The notes beneath the pieces were generated by a model. The model did not search any database. It was not told the DNA's origin and saw only the letters and a program-made list of their open reading frames with translations. A DNA stretch of 64,000 bases from Kribbella sindirgiensis (GTDB lineage: Bacteria > Actinomycetota > Actinomycetes > Propionibacteriales > Kribbellaceae), in contig NZ_SJKA01000010.1 of assembly GCF_004331435.1 (NCBI RefSeq), forward strand, positions 186,001 through 250,000. The letters are read 5' to 3'. Positions 41,609-49,479 of the stretch are shown here, in pieces. How positions within the stretch are numbered: position 1 is the first letter of the stretch; every line of letters starts with the position of its first letter. The position numbers were made by a program, and so were the translations under genes.

Positions 41609-42255
41609 TGCAGCGGCACGAAGCCTGACTCGTAGGCGCGGATGACCGCTTGCGTGCGGTCCCGGGCGTTGAGCTTGGCGAGCACGTTGGCGACGTGGGT
41701 CTTGACCGTCTGCAGACCGAGGATCAGCTCCGCGGCGATCTCCGCGTTCGACAGTCCGCGCGCCATCAGCCGGAGCACCTCCTGCTCGCGCTCGGTCAGC
41801 TGGTACCGGTCGAGTCCACTCGCCGCCGGGGCTCCGAGGTGAGCGAGGGCAAGGGCGCGGATCGCCTCCGGGAACAGCAACGACTCGCTCTTCGCGACCG
41901 TCCGGATCGCCGCGATGATGTCGTCCGGCGGGGTCCGCTTGAGCAGGAACCCGGACGCTCCGGCCCGCAACGCGTCGTACACGTAGTCGTCGTTCTCGAA
42001 CGTCGTGACAACCAGGACGCGCGGCGCCGGGTCGAGGCTGTCCAGCAGCAGTCGCGTCGCCTGGATGCCGTCCACCGCCGGCATCCGGACGTCCATCAGT
42101 ACGACGTCCGCCCCGGTACGCCGTACCAGCGGAAGCACCTCCGCCCCGTCGCCGGCCTCACCGACGACCGTGAGGTCCTCCTCGGCGTTGATGATGGCCC
42201 GCAACCCACTACGGATCAGCGGCTCGTCATCAACCACGACCACGGACAAAGTCAC
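41605..42255 (-). CDS. NarL/LuxR-type response regulator
   Basis: 216 residues. The receiver domain has the acidic pair DDEP, the phospho-acceptor in VLMDVRMP, and the conserved K (LLKRTP). The C-terminal LuxR helix-turn-helix is LTEREQEVLRLMARGLSNAEIAAEL. GTG start with AAGGAG upstream. Its cognate kinase is almost certainly the HisKA_3 protein at 43540; the two form one operon in which the IS605-type element is inserted. Confidence 0.92.
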   Translation of the reverse strand: MTLSVVVVDDEPLIRSGLRAIINAEEDLTVVGEAGDGAEVLPLVRRTGADVVLMDVRMPAVDGIQATRLLLDSLDPAPRVLVVTTFENDDYVYDALRAGASGFLLKRTPPDDIIAAIRTVAKSESLLFPEAIRALALAHLGAPAASGLDRYQLTEREQEVLRLMARGLSNAEIAAELILGLQTVKTHVANVLAKLNARDRTQAVIRAYESGFVPLH

Positions 42256-42272
42256 CGCAACTCCTTCGCGTG

Positions 42273-43539
42273 AGAACTGTCGGTTCTATCTGATCGGATG
42301 TGTGTCGTGTCCCGCTACCGCCTCGCGCCCAGCCCCGACCAGGTGTCGGGGCTGCTCGATTTGTGCAGGCATGCGCGGTACGTCTGGAATTTGGGCCTGG
42401 AACAACGGTTGATGTGGCGTCCAGGCCGTCGCGCCACCCCGGGATATGTCGCGCAGGCGAGGCAACTCACCGAAGCCCGCGCGGCGGAGCCGTGGCTCAA
42501 GGCCGGCTCGCAAATGGTGCAGCAGCAGGCGCTGCGGGATCTCGAGCAGGCATGGCGAAACTTCTGGAACGGCACGCATCGGCGACCGACGTGGCGCAGG
42601 GAGGGGGTGGATGAGGGATTCCGTATCGTCGGATCCCAGGTTCAGCGGGTGGAGAAGCTGAACCGGAAGTGGGGCCGGGTGCTGGTGCCGAAGGTCGGCT
42701 GGATCAAGTTCCGGCTGTCGTGTGCGTTGCCGGCCGCGAAGTCGTACCGAGTGACCCGTGACCGGAGCGGCCGGTGGCATATAGCCTTTGCGGTCATCCC
42801 ATCCGTGATCGAGGCGCCCGGCAACGGCGAGATCGTTGGCGTAGACCGTGGCGTCGCCGTGTCCGCAGCGCTGTCCACCGGCGAGATGCTGTCTTGTCCG
42901 GGCCTGTCCAAACGCGAACAAGTCCGGCTCAAGAAGCTGCAACGCCGCCTGGCCCGCGCTGAGCATGGTTCGAAGCGCCGCGCTCGGGTCAGGACTGCGA
43001 TCGCGCGATGGAAAGCGCGCGAGACCGACCGGCGCAAGAACTGGGTCGAGCAGACCAGCACAGACCTCGCACGAAGATTCGACCTGATCCGGCTCGAGGA
43101 TCTCCAGATCAGAAACTTGACCCGCTCGGCACGGGGCACGATCGAACAGCCCGGCCGGAATGTTCGCGCGAAGGCTGGGCTGAACCGTGGCATCCTCGCC
43201 AACGGGTGGGGGCAGCTTGCGGCCAGACTGGAGCACAAGGCGCCCGGTCGGGTCCAGAAGGTGAACGCCGCGTATACATCGCAGACCTGCAGTGCTTGCG
43301 GGCATTGCGCACCGGAAAGCCGTGAGAACCAAACCGTGTTCCGATGCGTCGCCTGTAGGTATGAAGCTAACGCCGATGTGAACGCTGCTATCAACATCGC
43401 ACGTGGCATCGCGGCCGGACGGGCCGTGAACGCACGCCGAGAGACTGCTATACCGGCCTCTGAGACGCGTGAACCTCAACTCGCCACCTCCACGTAGTTG
43501 GGTTGAAATCCCTTGCCTTCGGGCGGGGAGGACGTCAAG
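42273..43539 (+). mobile_element. IS605/IS1341-type element (tnpB only)
   Basis: A compact element between the kinase and regulator genes. A left-end hairpin AGAAC-TGTCG-GTTCT is at 42273-42287, tnpB fills the middle, and the right end has the typical CCCTTGCC-TTC-GGGCGGGG structure (43510-43528) followed by GAGGACGTCAAG. There is no tnpA, so it needs a TnpA supplied elsewhere to move. There is no target duplication, as expected for the family. Ends are estimated to within a few bases. Confidence 0.8.
42298..43497 (+). CDS. tnpB: TnpB, RNA-guided nuclease of IS605 family
   Basis: 399 residues, full length. RuvC residues are all in place: D183 (GVDRGV), E267 (RLEDLQ) and D360 (EANADVNAAINIA). 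The zinc finger C331/C334 and C350/C353 is intact. The N-terminal helix-turn-helix (LCRHARYVWNLGLEQR) is present. TnpB uses an omega RNA from the element's right end to cut DNA beside a TAM and so maintain the element. Start ATG 42298 reads MCVVSRYRL. No tnpA is linked. Intact residues suggest an active nuclease. Confidence 0.93.
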   Translation: MCVVSRYRLAPSPDQVSGLLDLCRHARYVWNLGLEQRLMWRPGRRATPGYVAQARQLTEARAAEPWLKAGSQMVQQQALRDLEQAWRNFWNGTHRRPTWRREGVDEGFRIVGSQVQRVEKLNRKWGRVLVPKVGWIKFRLSCALPAAKSYRVTRDRSGRWHIAFAVIPSVIEAPGNGEIVGVDRGVAVSAALSTGEMLSCPGLSKREQVRLKKLQRRLARAEHGSKRRARVRTAIARWKARETDRRKNWVEQTSTDLARRFDLIRLEDLQIRNLTRSARGTIEQPGRNVRAKAGLNRGILANGWGQLAARLEHKAPGRVQKVNAAYTSQTCSACGHCAPESRENQTVFRCVACRYEANADVNAAINIARGIAAGRAVNARRETAIPASETREPQLATST

Positions 43540-43560
43540 TCATCCCTTCGTCACGCTGAC
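43380..43560 (+). ncRNA. Probable omega (reRNA) guide RNA at the element right end
   Basis: In this family the guide RNA overlaps the 3' end of tnpB and ends just outside the element. Here the terminal hairpin (43510-43528) and GAGGACGTCAAG would be the scaffold end; the guide would start near 43540 with TCATCCCTTCGTCACGCTG, which is the complement of the last codons of the kinase gene. The 5' limit is an estimate. Confidence 0.6.
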
Positions 43561-44838
43561 GGGTAACCGCACTGCCAGTTGCCATCCCGGGGCGTCCTGC
43601 CAGGTGACCGGGCCGGCGTCGACGGTTCCTCGTAGTACGGCGACTCTTTCACGGATCCCAGCCAGCCCGCGGCCGCCTCCGGAGTGATCGGATTTGCCGC
43701 TGACGGGGTTGGTCACGGCGAGCCGTAGTCCGGAGGTGTCGAGGCAGATCGACAGGTGCACGGCCAGCTCGCCGGCTGGGCGGCCGGCGTGCCGGATCGC
43801 GTTGGTCAGGCCCTCCTGGACGATCCGGTACGCCTCCCGGGACACCGCGGCCGGTAGTTGCTCCAGCGCGCCGGATCGTTCCACCTCGATCGTGATCCCG
43901 CCGGCCCGGGTGGCATCGACGAGCCGGTCCAGCCCTCCGAGTGTTGCCTGCGGCGTGGTCCGGGACCCGGGTCGCCGGTCGTCGCGGAGCAGGCCGAGCA
44001 CGTGGTCGAGATCTGCCAGCGCCGCCCGGGCGGAGGTCTCCATCGCGGCGAGTGCGGTCTCGGCGAACTCCGGATCGCTGGCCAGCACGCGGCGGGCGGC
44101 CGCCGCCTGGATCGTGACCAGGCTCAGCGCGTGCCCGACGCTGTCGTGCAGCTCGCGGGCGAGACGGTTGCGCTCGGCAAGGGTCGCGGTCTGCTGCTCG
44201 AGCAGCTCGATCCGCTCCGCCGCGGTCGGGCCGAGGACGCGGGGCGCCAGGTACGCCAGCAGAGCGCCGACGGCGGCCGACAGCAGGAAGAGTCCGGCGA
44301 GTCCGCCGATCGCCGCGGCCGGCATCCACAGGTCGGTCCAGTCGCCGTGGATGTCGTACGACCAGCCGGGGACGACGTCGTGCGCACCGGGGGAGCGGAA
44401 CGGGGCGGCCAGCCAGATCGCGCCGAGACCGAACACGATCGTGCTGAGGATGCCGACGACCCCGCCGGCCAGCAGGTGCAGGCAGAACCACACCGTCGTA
44501 CGCCGGCGCTGGGCCCAGGTCCGCGCCGGACCGAGCGGCCGCTCCTCGAACCGCACCGCGAGCAGCGACTCGACCGCGATGCCCTCGACCTCGCGGACGG
44601 CGGGCAGCAGGCCGAGCACGATCGGCGGCACCAGACCGATCACGACCCAGATGATGCCGGTGGCAACTTTCGGCAGGCCGAGACCGTTGACCACCGCGCC
44701 GAGCGCGCTGTCGACCAGGATGAACGCGAGGACCAGCGCCGCGCCGAGCAGCAGGTACACCCAGCGCAGGTACGTCGACGGACGCCACAGGCAACCGATC
44801 GCCTGCCACACCTGTCGGGTCACCTCGCGCACGCCCAT
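43540..44838 (-). CDS. HisKA_3 (NarX/DesK-type) sensor histidine kinase
   Basis: 432 residues. About four membrane helices (30-52, 62-80, 118-145, 180-205) precede a dimerisation domain with the phospho-histidine in RLARELHDSVGHALSLV. A reduced HATPase_c follows (EGLTNAIRHAG, then GGGRGLAGIRERV). The ligand-sensing part is small, so it probably senses a membrane signal. It pairs with the regulator at 41605 despite the insertion between. The stop codon lies at the element junction. Confidence 0.9.
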   Translation of the reverse strand: MGVREVTRQVWQAIGCLWRPSTYLRWVYLLLGAALVLAFILVDSALGAVVNGLGLPKVATGIIWVVIGLVPPIVLGLLPAVREVEGIAVESLLAVRFEERPLGPARTWAQRRRTTVWFCLHLLAGGVVGILSTIVFGLGAIWLAAPFRSPGAHDVVPGWSYDIHGDWTDLWMPAAAIGGLAGLFLLSAAVGALLAYLAPRVLGPTAAERIELLEQQTATLAERNRLARELHDSVGHALSLVTIQAAAARRVLASDPEFAETALAAMETSARAALADLDHVLGLLRDDRRPGSRTTPQATLGGLDRLVDATRAGGITIEVERSGALEQLPAAVSREAYRIVQEGLTNAIRHAGRPAGELAVHLSICLDTSGLRLAVTNPVSGKSDHSGGGRGLAGIRERVAVLRGTVDAGPVTWQDAPGWQLAVRLPVSVTKG

Positions 44839-45211
44839 ATCCTGTCAAACCCGGGCGGGCGGCACCTCCCTCCCCGGAGTGAGCGGAGGGAAACCCGTGA
44901 ATCCGGCGGACCGGCGTGGGCTGGGTCACCGAAGAAGTTGAGGTTTACGCAAATTTGACGGTGCGCGGCCGAGTTCGGCCCTCGCGGGCGTCGCGATCTG
45001 CTGCTCCGGCAGGTACGGTCTGTGGTCGGGGCGGGTGCCTGTCTGGTTACAGGATGTATACGGACGGGTATGGGGAACGGCTCCAGGACGGGTGACGGCT
45101 AGGCACTGCGAGGACGTGGCGGATGTTAAGTCACCGTGAAGACCCCGCGGAGAAATTGCCCACCCTTCTGTATTTGATGTTTGATCAAATATCGGGACGA
45201 GAGAGGTCGAT
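44839..45211. other. Intergenic region upstream of the catabolic/importer operon
   Basis: A 373-base divergent region. The only clear element is the operator at 45171. A GGAGGG/CCTCCC pair near 44864-44890 could form a weak hairpin. I see no convincing riboswitch or gene; the reverse-strand open frame here begins inside the lipoprotein gene and has no family resemblance. Confidence 0.5.
45171..45191. promoter_or_regulatory. GntR-type operator upstream of the importer operon
   Basis: TATTTGAT-GTTTG-ATCAAATA, a perfect 8+8 inverted repeat with TGAT-N5-ATCA core, 20 bases before the lipoprotein start codon. The same core occurs at 54646-54658. It matches the style of FCD-GntR sites, and two such regulators lie in the cluster. 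Confidence 0.75.
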
Positions 45212-46240
45212 ATGAGGTTGAGGCGTTCCGTCATCGCCCTGATGGCGGTCCTGGGGCTCGCCCTGGTGAGTGCGTGCAACGGTGACGACAACAAGGACGG
45301 CGCGGCAGCCGGTGACGGACTGCAGAAGGTGAGCTACCTGACGTCGTTCAACACCTTCGGCCGGGAGGCGTACGCGTACGTCGCGCTGGAGAAGGGCTAC
45401 TTCAAGGACGCGGGCTTCGACGTCAAGATCACGCCTGGTTCCGGCACCGTCGACGTGATGAAGCTGGTGGCCGGCGGTCAGGCCGACTACGGCATCGGCG
45501 ACTTCACCGCCATCGCGATCACGCTCGCCAAGCAGAAGCTCCCGGTCACCACCGTCGGCATGATCCACCAGCGCTCGATGGCCGGGATCATGTCCCTGGA
45601 GGGCCTCGGGATCAACGGTCCGAAGGACCTGCCCGGCAAGACGATCGGCGACCAGCCGGGGTCCACCAACACGGTGATGTTCCCGGTCTACGCCAAGGCG
45701 GTCGGGATCGACCCGAAGACCGTCACCTTCCTGCCGTCGCCGCCACCGGGGCTGCCGGCTCTGCTGGCGTCCGGCAAGGTGCAGGGCATCGGCCAGTTCA
45801 TGGTCGGCGAGCCGCTGATCGCGAACGCCGACAAGGAGAAGCACCGCAAGGTCATCACGCTGCCGTACGGCAAGGTGCTGCCGGACCTGTACGGGAACGC
45901 GATCATCACCCGGTCGGACCTCGCGAAGGACCACCCGGACCAGGTGAAGAAGTTCTCCAACGCCCTGCTCAAGGGTCTGCAGGACACGTACGCCGACCCG
46001 GCCGCGGCGGCCGCGATCCTGAAGAAGTACGTACCCAACACGGATCTCGCGGTGGCCACCAAGGAACTCGAGATCATGAAGGAGTACATCAAGCCGGAGG
46101 ACTTCAAGGGTCCGCTGGGCGAGGTCACGCAGGAGCGGGTGCAGAAGGTCATCTCGCTGCTCGAGGAGTCGCAGGCGATCGGCAAGGGCGCGATCAAGCC
46201 CGAGGACGTCGTGACGCTGAACCTGGCTCCGAAGAGCTGA
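45212..46240 (+). CDS. NitT/TauT-type ABC transporter substrate-binding lipoprotein
   Basis: 342 residues with a lipoprotein signal (LRRSVIALMAVLGLALVSAC; C22 is acylated). The mature part is a two-lobed NMT1/SsuA-like binding protein: SYLTSFNTFGREAYAYVALEKGYF (two parts), KLVAGGQADYGIGDF and LPGKTIGDQPGS. Such proteins bind aromatic or sulphonated small molecules, nitrate, or pyrimidine precursors. As first gene of the catabolic cluster it probably delivers the growth substrate. A ribosome site GAGAGAGG precedes the ATG. Confidence 0.9.
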   Translation: MRLRRSVIALMAVLGLALVSACNGDDNKDGAAAGDGLQKVSYLTSFNTFGREAYAYVALEKGYFKDAGFDVKITPGSGTVDVMKLVAGGQADYGIGDFTAIAITLAKQKLPVTTVGMIHQRSMAGIMSLEGLGINGPKDLPGKTIGDQPGSTNTVMFPVYAKAVGIDPKTVTFLPSPPPGLPALLASGKVQGIGQFMVGEPLIANADKEKHRKVITLPYGKVLPDLYGNAIITRSDLAKDHPDQVKKFSNALLKGLQDTYADPAAAAAILKKYVPNTDLAVATKELEIMKEYIKPEDFKGPLGEVTQERVQKVISLLEESQAIGKGAIKPEDVVTLNLAPKS

Positions 46241-46261
46241 CGGTAGGAGTACAGGAACCGG

Positions 46262-47047
46262 ATGATTCGCCTGGACGGCGTGGGGCAGGTCTTCGACGGA
46301 CGCGAGGGCCAGGTGACCGCCCTGGAGAAGATCGACCTGCACGTCCGTGGCGGTGAGTTCGTCACGCTGATCGGCCGGTCCGGCTGTGGCAAGTCCACGC
46401 TGCTCCGGCTGATCGCGGGGCTGCTGCCTCCGACGTCCGGTGCGGTTCAGGTGGCGGGGAAACCCGTCACCGGACCGCGCCGGGACGTCTCGTTCATGTT
46501 CCAGCGGCCGGCGCTGCTGCCGTGGCGTTCGGTGCTGTCGAACGTGCTCCTGCCGGTCGAGATCGACAAGGGCGACCGGAACAAGGCGGAGTACAAGGAA
46601 AGGGCCCATCAGCTGCTCGAGCTGGTCGGGTTGCAGGGGTTCGAGCGGCGGCTGCCGCACGAGCTGTCCGGCGGTATGCAGCAGCGGGTGTCCCTGTGCC
46701 GGTCGCTGATCCGCGACCCGCAGGTGATGCTGATGGACGAGCCGTTCTCCGCCCTCGACGCACTGACCCGGACCGAGCTGTCCGAGGAGTTGCAGCGGAT
46801 CAAGATGGAGCTGTCCACCACGATCGTGTTCGTCACGCACTCGATCGAGGAGGCCGTCGTCCTGGCCGACCGGGTGGTCGTGCTGACCCCGCGACCGGGC
46901 CGGATGCGAGAGGTCGTCGACATCGACATCCCGCGGCCGCGCAGCCTCGGCCAGAACGCGCACCTCACCGAGGTCGCCGCGATCAGCGGCCGGCTGCACG
47001 CCCTGCTGTCCGAAAAAGAGCCGGTCGACGAGGTGCGGCCGCGATGA
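46262..47047 (+). CDS. NitT/TauT-type ABC transporter ATPase
   Basis: 261 residues of SsuB/TauB type. Walker A GRSGCGKST, Q-loop MFQRPALLPWRSVLSNV, signature LSGGMQQRVSLCRSL, Walker B VMLMDEPFSALD, and H-loop VTHSIEEAV are complete. It overlaps the permease start (ATGA) and energises the importer. Confidence 0.94.
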   Translation: MIRLDGVGQVFDGREGQVTALEKIDLHVRGGEFVTLIGRSGCGKSTLLRLIAGLLPPTSGAVQVAGKPVTGPRRDVSFMFQRPALLPWRSVLSNVLLPVEIDKGDRNKAEYKERAHQLLELVGLQGFERRLPHELSGGMQQRVSLCRSLIRDPQVMLMDEPFSALDALTRTELSEELQRIKMELSTTIVFVTHSIEEAVVLADRVVVLTPRPGRMREVVDIDIPRPRSLGQNAHLTEVAAISGRLHALLSEKEPVDEVRPR

Positions 47048-47838
47048 GCCGACGGACGATGCCGAAGCGGACCTGGCTGACCGATTCCCCGGTCGCCGCA
47101 GTGCTCCTCCCGATCGTCGGCCTGGCGGTCGCGATCGGGTTGTGGTGGGGCGCGACGATCGCGTTCTCGATCGAGCCGTACCTGTTGCCGAGTCCGTGGG
47201 ACGTGGTGGTCAAGTTCTTCGACCAGCCCGCCTACCTGCTCCAGGAGACCGGTACGTCGATGCTCGAGACGGTCGAGGGCTTCGGTCTCGCGATCGTGAT
47301 CGGCGTACCGATCGCGCTGGTGATCGTCCGCTCGGTGGTGCTGGAACGACTGGTGTACCCGCTGCTGCTGATGGTCAACTCGATCCCGAAGGTGGCGATC
47401 GCGCCGCTGCTGGTGATCTGGATGGGCTTCGGGCAGTGGCCGAAGGTCGTGATGGTGCTGCTGATGTGCTTCTTCCCGATCGTCATCTCGACCGCGCAGG
47501 GGATGAAGTCGACGCCGACCGAGCTGGTCGAGCTGATGCGGTCGCTGAACGCGAGCCGGGCGCAGGAGTTCTTCAAGCTCCGGCTGCGGTACGCGATGCC
47601 GCAGATCTTCACCGGGTTCAAGGTGGCGATCTCGCTGGCGGTGATCGGTTCGGTCATCTCCGAGTTCGTTGGCGCCACCAAGGGCCTCGGGTACGTCATC
47701 CAGCAGTCCGGCGCGAGCGCCGACACCACGTTGGCCTTCGCCGCCATCACCCTGCTGAGCGTGATGAGCATCGTCTTGTTCTACGCCCTGGTCCTGCTGG
47801 AGCACTGGCTCCTGCCGTGGGCGCAGGAGAAGCGATGA
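47044..47838 (+). CDS. NitT/TauT-type ABC transporter permease
   Basis: 264 residues with six helices and the conserved loop LMRSLNASRAQEFFKLRLRYAMPQIFTG (in two stretches) plus IGSVISEFVGATKGLGYVI. It forms the channel of the SsuC/TauC type importer. It overlaps the ATPase gene by ATGA and hands over to a small coupled reading frame. Confidence 0.93.
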   Translation: MSRRTMPKRTWLTDSPVAAVLLPIVGLAVAIGLWWGATIAFSIEPYLLPSPWDVVVKFFDQPAYLLQETGTSMLETVEGFGLAIVIGVPIALVIVRSVVLERLVYPLLLMVNSIPKVAIAPLLVIWMGFGQWPKVVMVLLMCFFPIVISTAQGMKSTPTELVELMRSLNASRAQEFFKLRLRYAMPQIFTGFKVAISLAVIGSVISEFVGATKGLGYVIQQSGASADTTLAFAAITLLSVMSIVLFYALVLLEHWLLPWAQEKR

Positions 47839-47957
47839 CGGTACTGATGCCACGCCTCCGGCGCGGCGGGTCATCGGGCTGTGACTCCCGTCCTTCCCTC
47901 GTCGCTCCGGTCGCTGCGCTCCCTGCGCTCCTCAGTCCAGGACGGGAGGCCCGATGA
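47835..47957 (+). CDS. Small 40-residue open frame linking permease and dehydrogenase genes
   Basis: ATG 47835 overlaps the permease stop (ATGA) and has GGAGAAGCG just ahead; the frame runs 40 codons and its TGA overlaps the ATG of the dehydrogenase gene. The peptide (MTVLMPRLRRGGSSGC...) resembles nothing known and is probably not important as a product. The double start-stop overlap suggests it carries ribosomes across a hairpin. Could be chance in high-GC DNA. Confidence 0.4.
   Translation: MTVLMPRLRRGGSSGCDSRPSLVAPVAALPALLSPGREAR
47885..47948. promoter_or_regulatory. Inverted repeat that can hide the dehydrogenase ribosome site
   Basis: CTCCCGTCCT (47885-47894) is the exact complement of AGGACGGGAG (47939-47948). 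The right arm includes the GGGAGG ribosome site for the ATG at 47954. A folded transcript would block translation unless ribosomes from the small frame open it. Confidence 0.55.
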
Positions 47958-49042
47958 CCGCACAGGCTTCTGATGCGGATCGGCGGGTGCTGGTTCGGCC
48001 GGAGTGGCTGGAGGCGACCGTGGCGGGGGTGTTCACGGCGCTCGGGTTCGAATCCGCGGACGCGACCGAGATCGCGACCGCGCTCGTCGAGGCCGACCTG
48101 CGCGGCGTCAGCTCGCACGGCGTGATGCTGGTCCCGATGTACGTCGAACGCCTGAACGCCGGCGGTGTGACCCGGGAACGCGAGCTCGACGTCCTGTTCG
48201 ACGCCGGTGCCGCGATGGTGGTGGACGCCCGCGGTGGGATGGGCCAGCTGTCCAGCCCGCAGGCGATGCGGCACGCGATCGAGCGCGCCGGCCGGTACGG
48301 GATCGGCATCGTCTCGGTCCGCAACGCTCACCACTTCGGCGCGGCCAGCCGCTGGGCGATGCAGGCCGGCCAGGCGGGGTGTATCGGTATCGCGATGTCG
48401 AACACCACGCCGCTGATGCCCGCCCCGGGCGGCGCGGAACGGCTGGTCGGCAACAACCCGCTCGCCATCGCGGTGCCGACCACCGCGGGTGTGGAAATCG
48501 TTCTGGACATGGCGTTGTCGGCTGTTGCCCTGGGCAAGATCCGGCTCGCGGCCTCGGCCGGGCGGCCGATCCCGGACACCTGGGCCACCGACCCCTCGGG
48601 GACGCCGACCACGGATCCGGACGAGGCGGTGCTCGGCATGCTGCTGCCGGCCGCGGGTCACAAGGGCTTCGGGCTGGCGTTGATGATCGACGTGCTCACC
48701 GGCGTGCTGAGCGGCGGCGGGTGGGGCGACCAGGTGCGCCCGCTGTACCGCGAGCCGGACCGGCCGAACGACTGCGCGCACCTGTTCCTGGCGATCGACC
48801 CGGAATTGATGGGCGGCGTGGAGGACTTCAAACGCCGCTCGTCGGGGCTGGCAGCCCGGGTGCGGGGGAGTGCGACGGCGCCGGGCGTGAACCGGTTGTA
48901 CCTGCCGGGGGAGATCGAGGCCGAGCGTGCGGCGCAGCAGCGGCGTAACGGCGTACGGATCGAGAGGTCGGGACTGGACGGGCTGCTGGCGGCCGCACGC
49001 GCGGTCGGCGCTGTCATCCCGTCGGGAGGGGTGTTGAGCTGA
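47954..49042 (+). CDS. Ldh-family (malate/L-lactate dehydrogenase type) NAD(P) oxidoreductase
   Basis: 362 residues of the Ldh_2 family, unlike ordinary malate dehydrogenases in fold. Motifs are GVSSHGVMLVPMYVERL, the catalytic histidine in NAHHFGAASRWAM, MSNTTPLMPAPGG, GNNPLAIAVPT, and AGHKGFGLALMIDVL. Known members reduce or oxidise 2-keto acids, ureidoglycolate or cyclic imino acids (Dpk/PipD). In this cluster it probably works on a keto or imino acid made during catabolism. TGATG overlap with the Rid gene. Confidence 0.87.
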   Translation: MTAQASDADRRVLVRPEWLEATVAGVFTALGFESADATEIATALVEADLRGVSSHGVMLVPMYVERLNAGGVTRERELDVLFDAGAAMVVDARGGMGQLSSPQAMRHAIERAGRYGIGIVSVRNAHHFGAASRWAMQAGQAGCIGIAMSNTTPLMPAPGGAERLVGNNPLAIAVPTTAGVEIVLDMALSAVALGKIRLAASAGRPIPDTWATDPSGTPTTDPDEAVLGMLLPAAGHKGFGLALMIDVLTGVLSGGGWGDQVRPLYREPDRPNDCAHLFLAIDPELMGGVEDFKRRSSGLAARVRGSATAPGVNRLYLPGEIEAERAAQQRRNGVRIERSGLDGLLAAARAVGAVIPSGGVLS

Positions 49043-49437
49043 TGCCGAAGACACAGGTGTCGACGGACGCGCTGCGGAGCCCAAACGGGGTGTTCTCGCA
49101 GGCGACCACGATCGAGGCGACCGGGCGGCTGGTGTTCGTGTCCGGGATGACCGCCCGCCGGCCGGACGGCGGCATCGCCGGTGTCGGTGACGTCCGGGAG
49201 CAGACCCGGCAGGTCTGCGAGAACGTGAAGTCGGCGGTCGCGGCGGCCGGCGGGACGCTCGCGGACGTCTGCCGAGTGGATGTGTACGTGCGCAACATGG
49301 AGGACTTCGCCAAGATCCACGAGATCCGCGCGCAGTACTTCACCGAGCCGCTCCCGGCCTCGACGATGGTCGAGGTCAGCAAGCTCGCGCACCCGGACTA
49401 TCTGATCGAGATCAACGCGATCGCCGTGATCGCCTGA
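49042..49437 (+). CDS. Rid-family (YjgF/YER057c/UK114) protein
   Basis: 131 residues with the family fold: FVSGMTARRPDG, DVREQTRQVCENVKSAVAAAGG (two pieces), DVCRVDVYVRNMEDF and EINAIA at the end. In RidA enamine deaminases the PAR motif arginine is catalytic; here it reads PASTMVEV, with Ser in place of Arg. It is therefore not a standard RidA and may belong to a Rid subfamily tied to nitrogen-aromatic catabolism. Linked to the Ldh gene by TGATG. Confidence 0.85.
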   Translation: MPKTQVSTDALRSPNGVFSQATTIEATGRLVFVSGMTARRPDGGIAGVGDVREQTRQVCENVKSAVAAAGGTLADVCRVDVYVRNMEDFAKIHEIRAQYFTEPLPASTMVEVSKLAHPDYLIEINAIAVIA

Positions 49438-49479
49438 CCAGGGGGTGACCTGTGATGCGTGGCGTCGAGTGGACCTGAG

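Noticed and set aside
42273..43539. A tnpA gene for the IS605-type element
   Set aside because: There is no HUH transposase frame on either strand within the element. It is a tnpB-only copy.
44839..45170. Possible ydaO-type or other riboswitch upstream of the importer operon
   Set aside because: Some short strings look like c-di-AMP aptamer pieces (GGGAAACCC, GTGAATCCGG), but the conserved order is not there. A covariance-model search would settle it.
44926..45294. A 122-codon minus-strand frame in the same gap
   Set aside because: It begins inside the lipoprotein gene, has no ribosome site and resembles no family.
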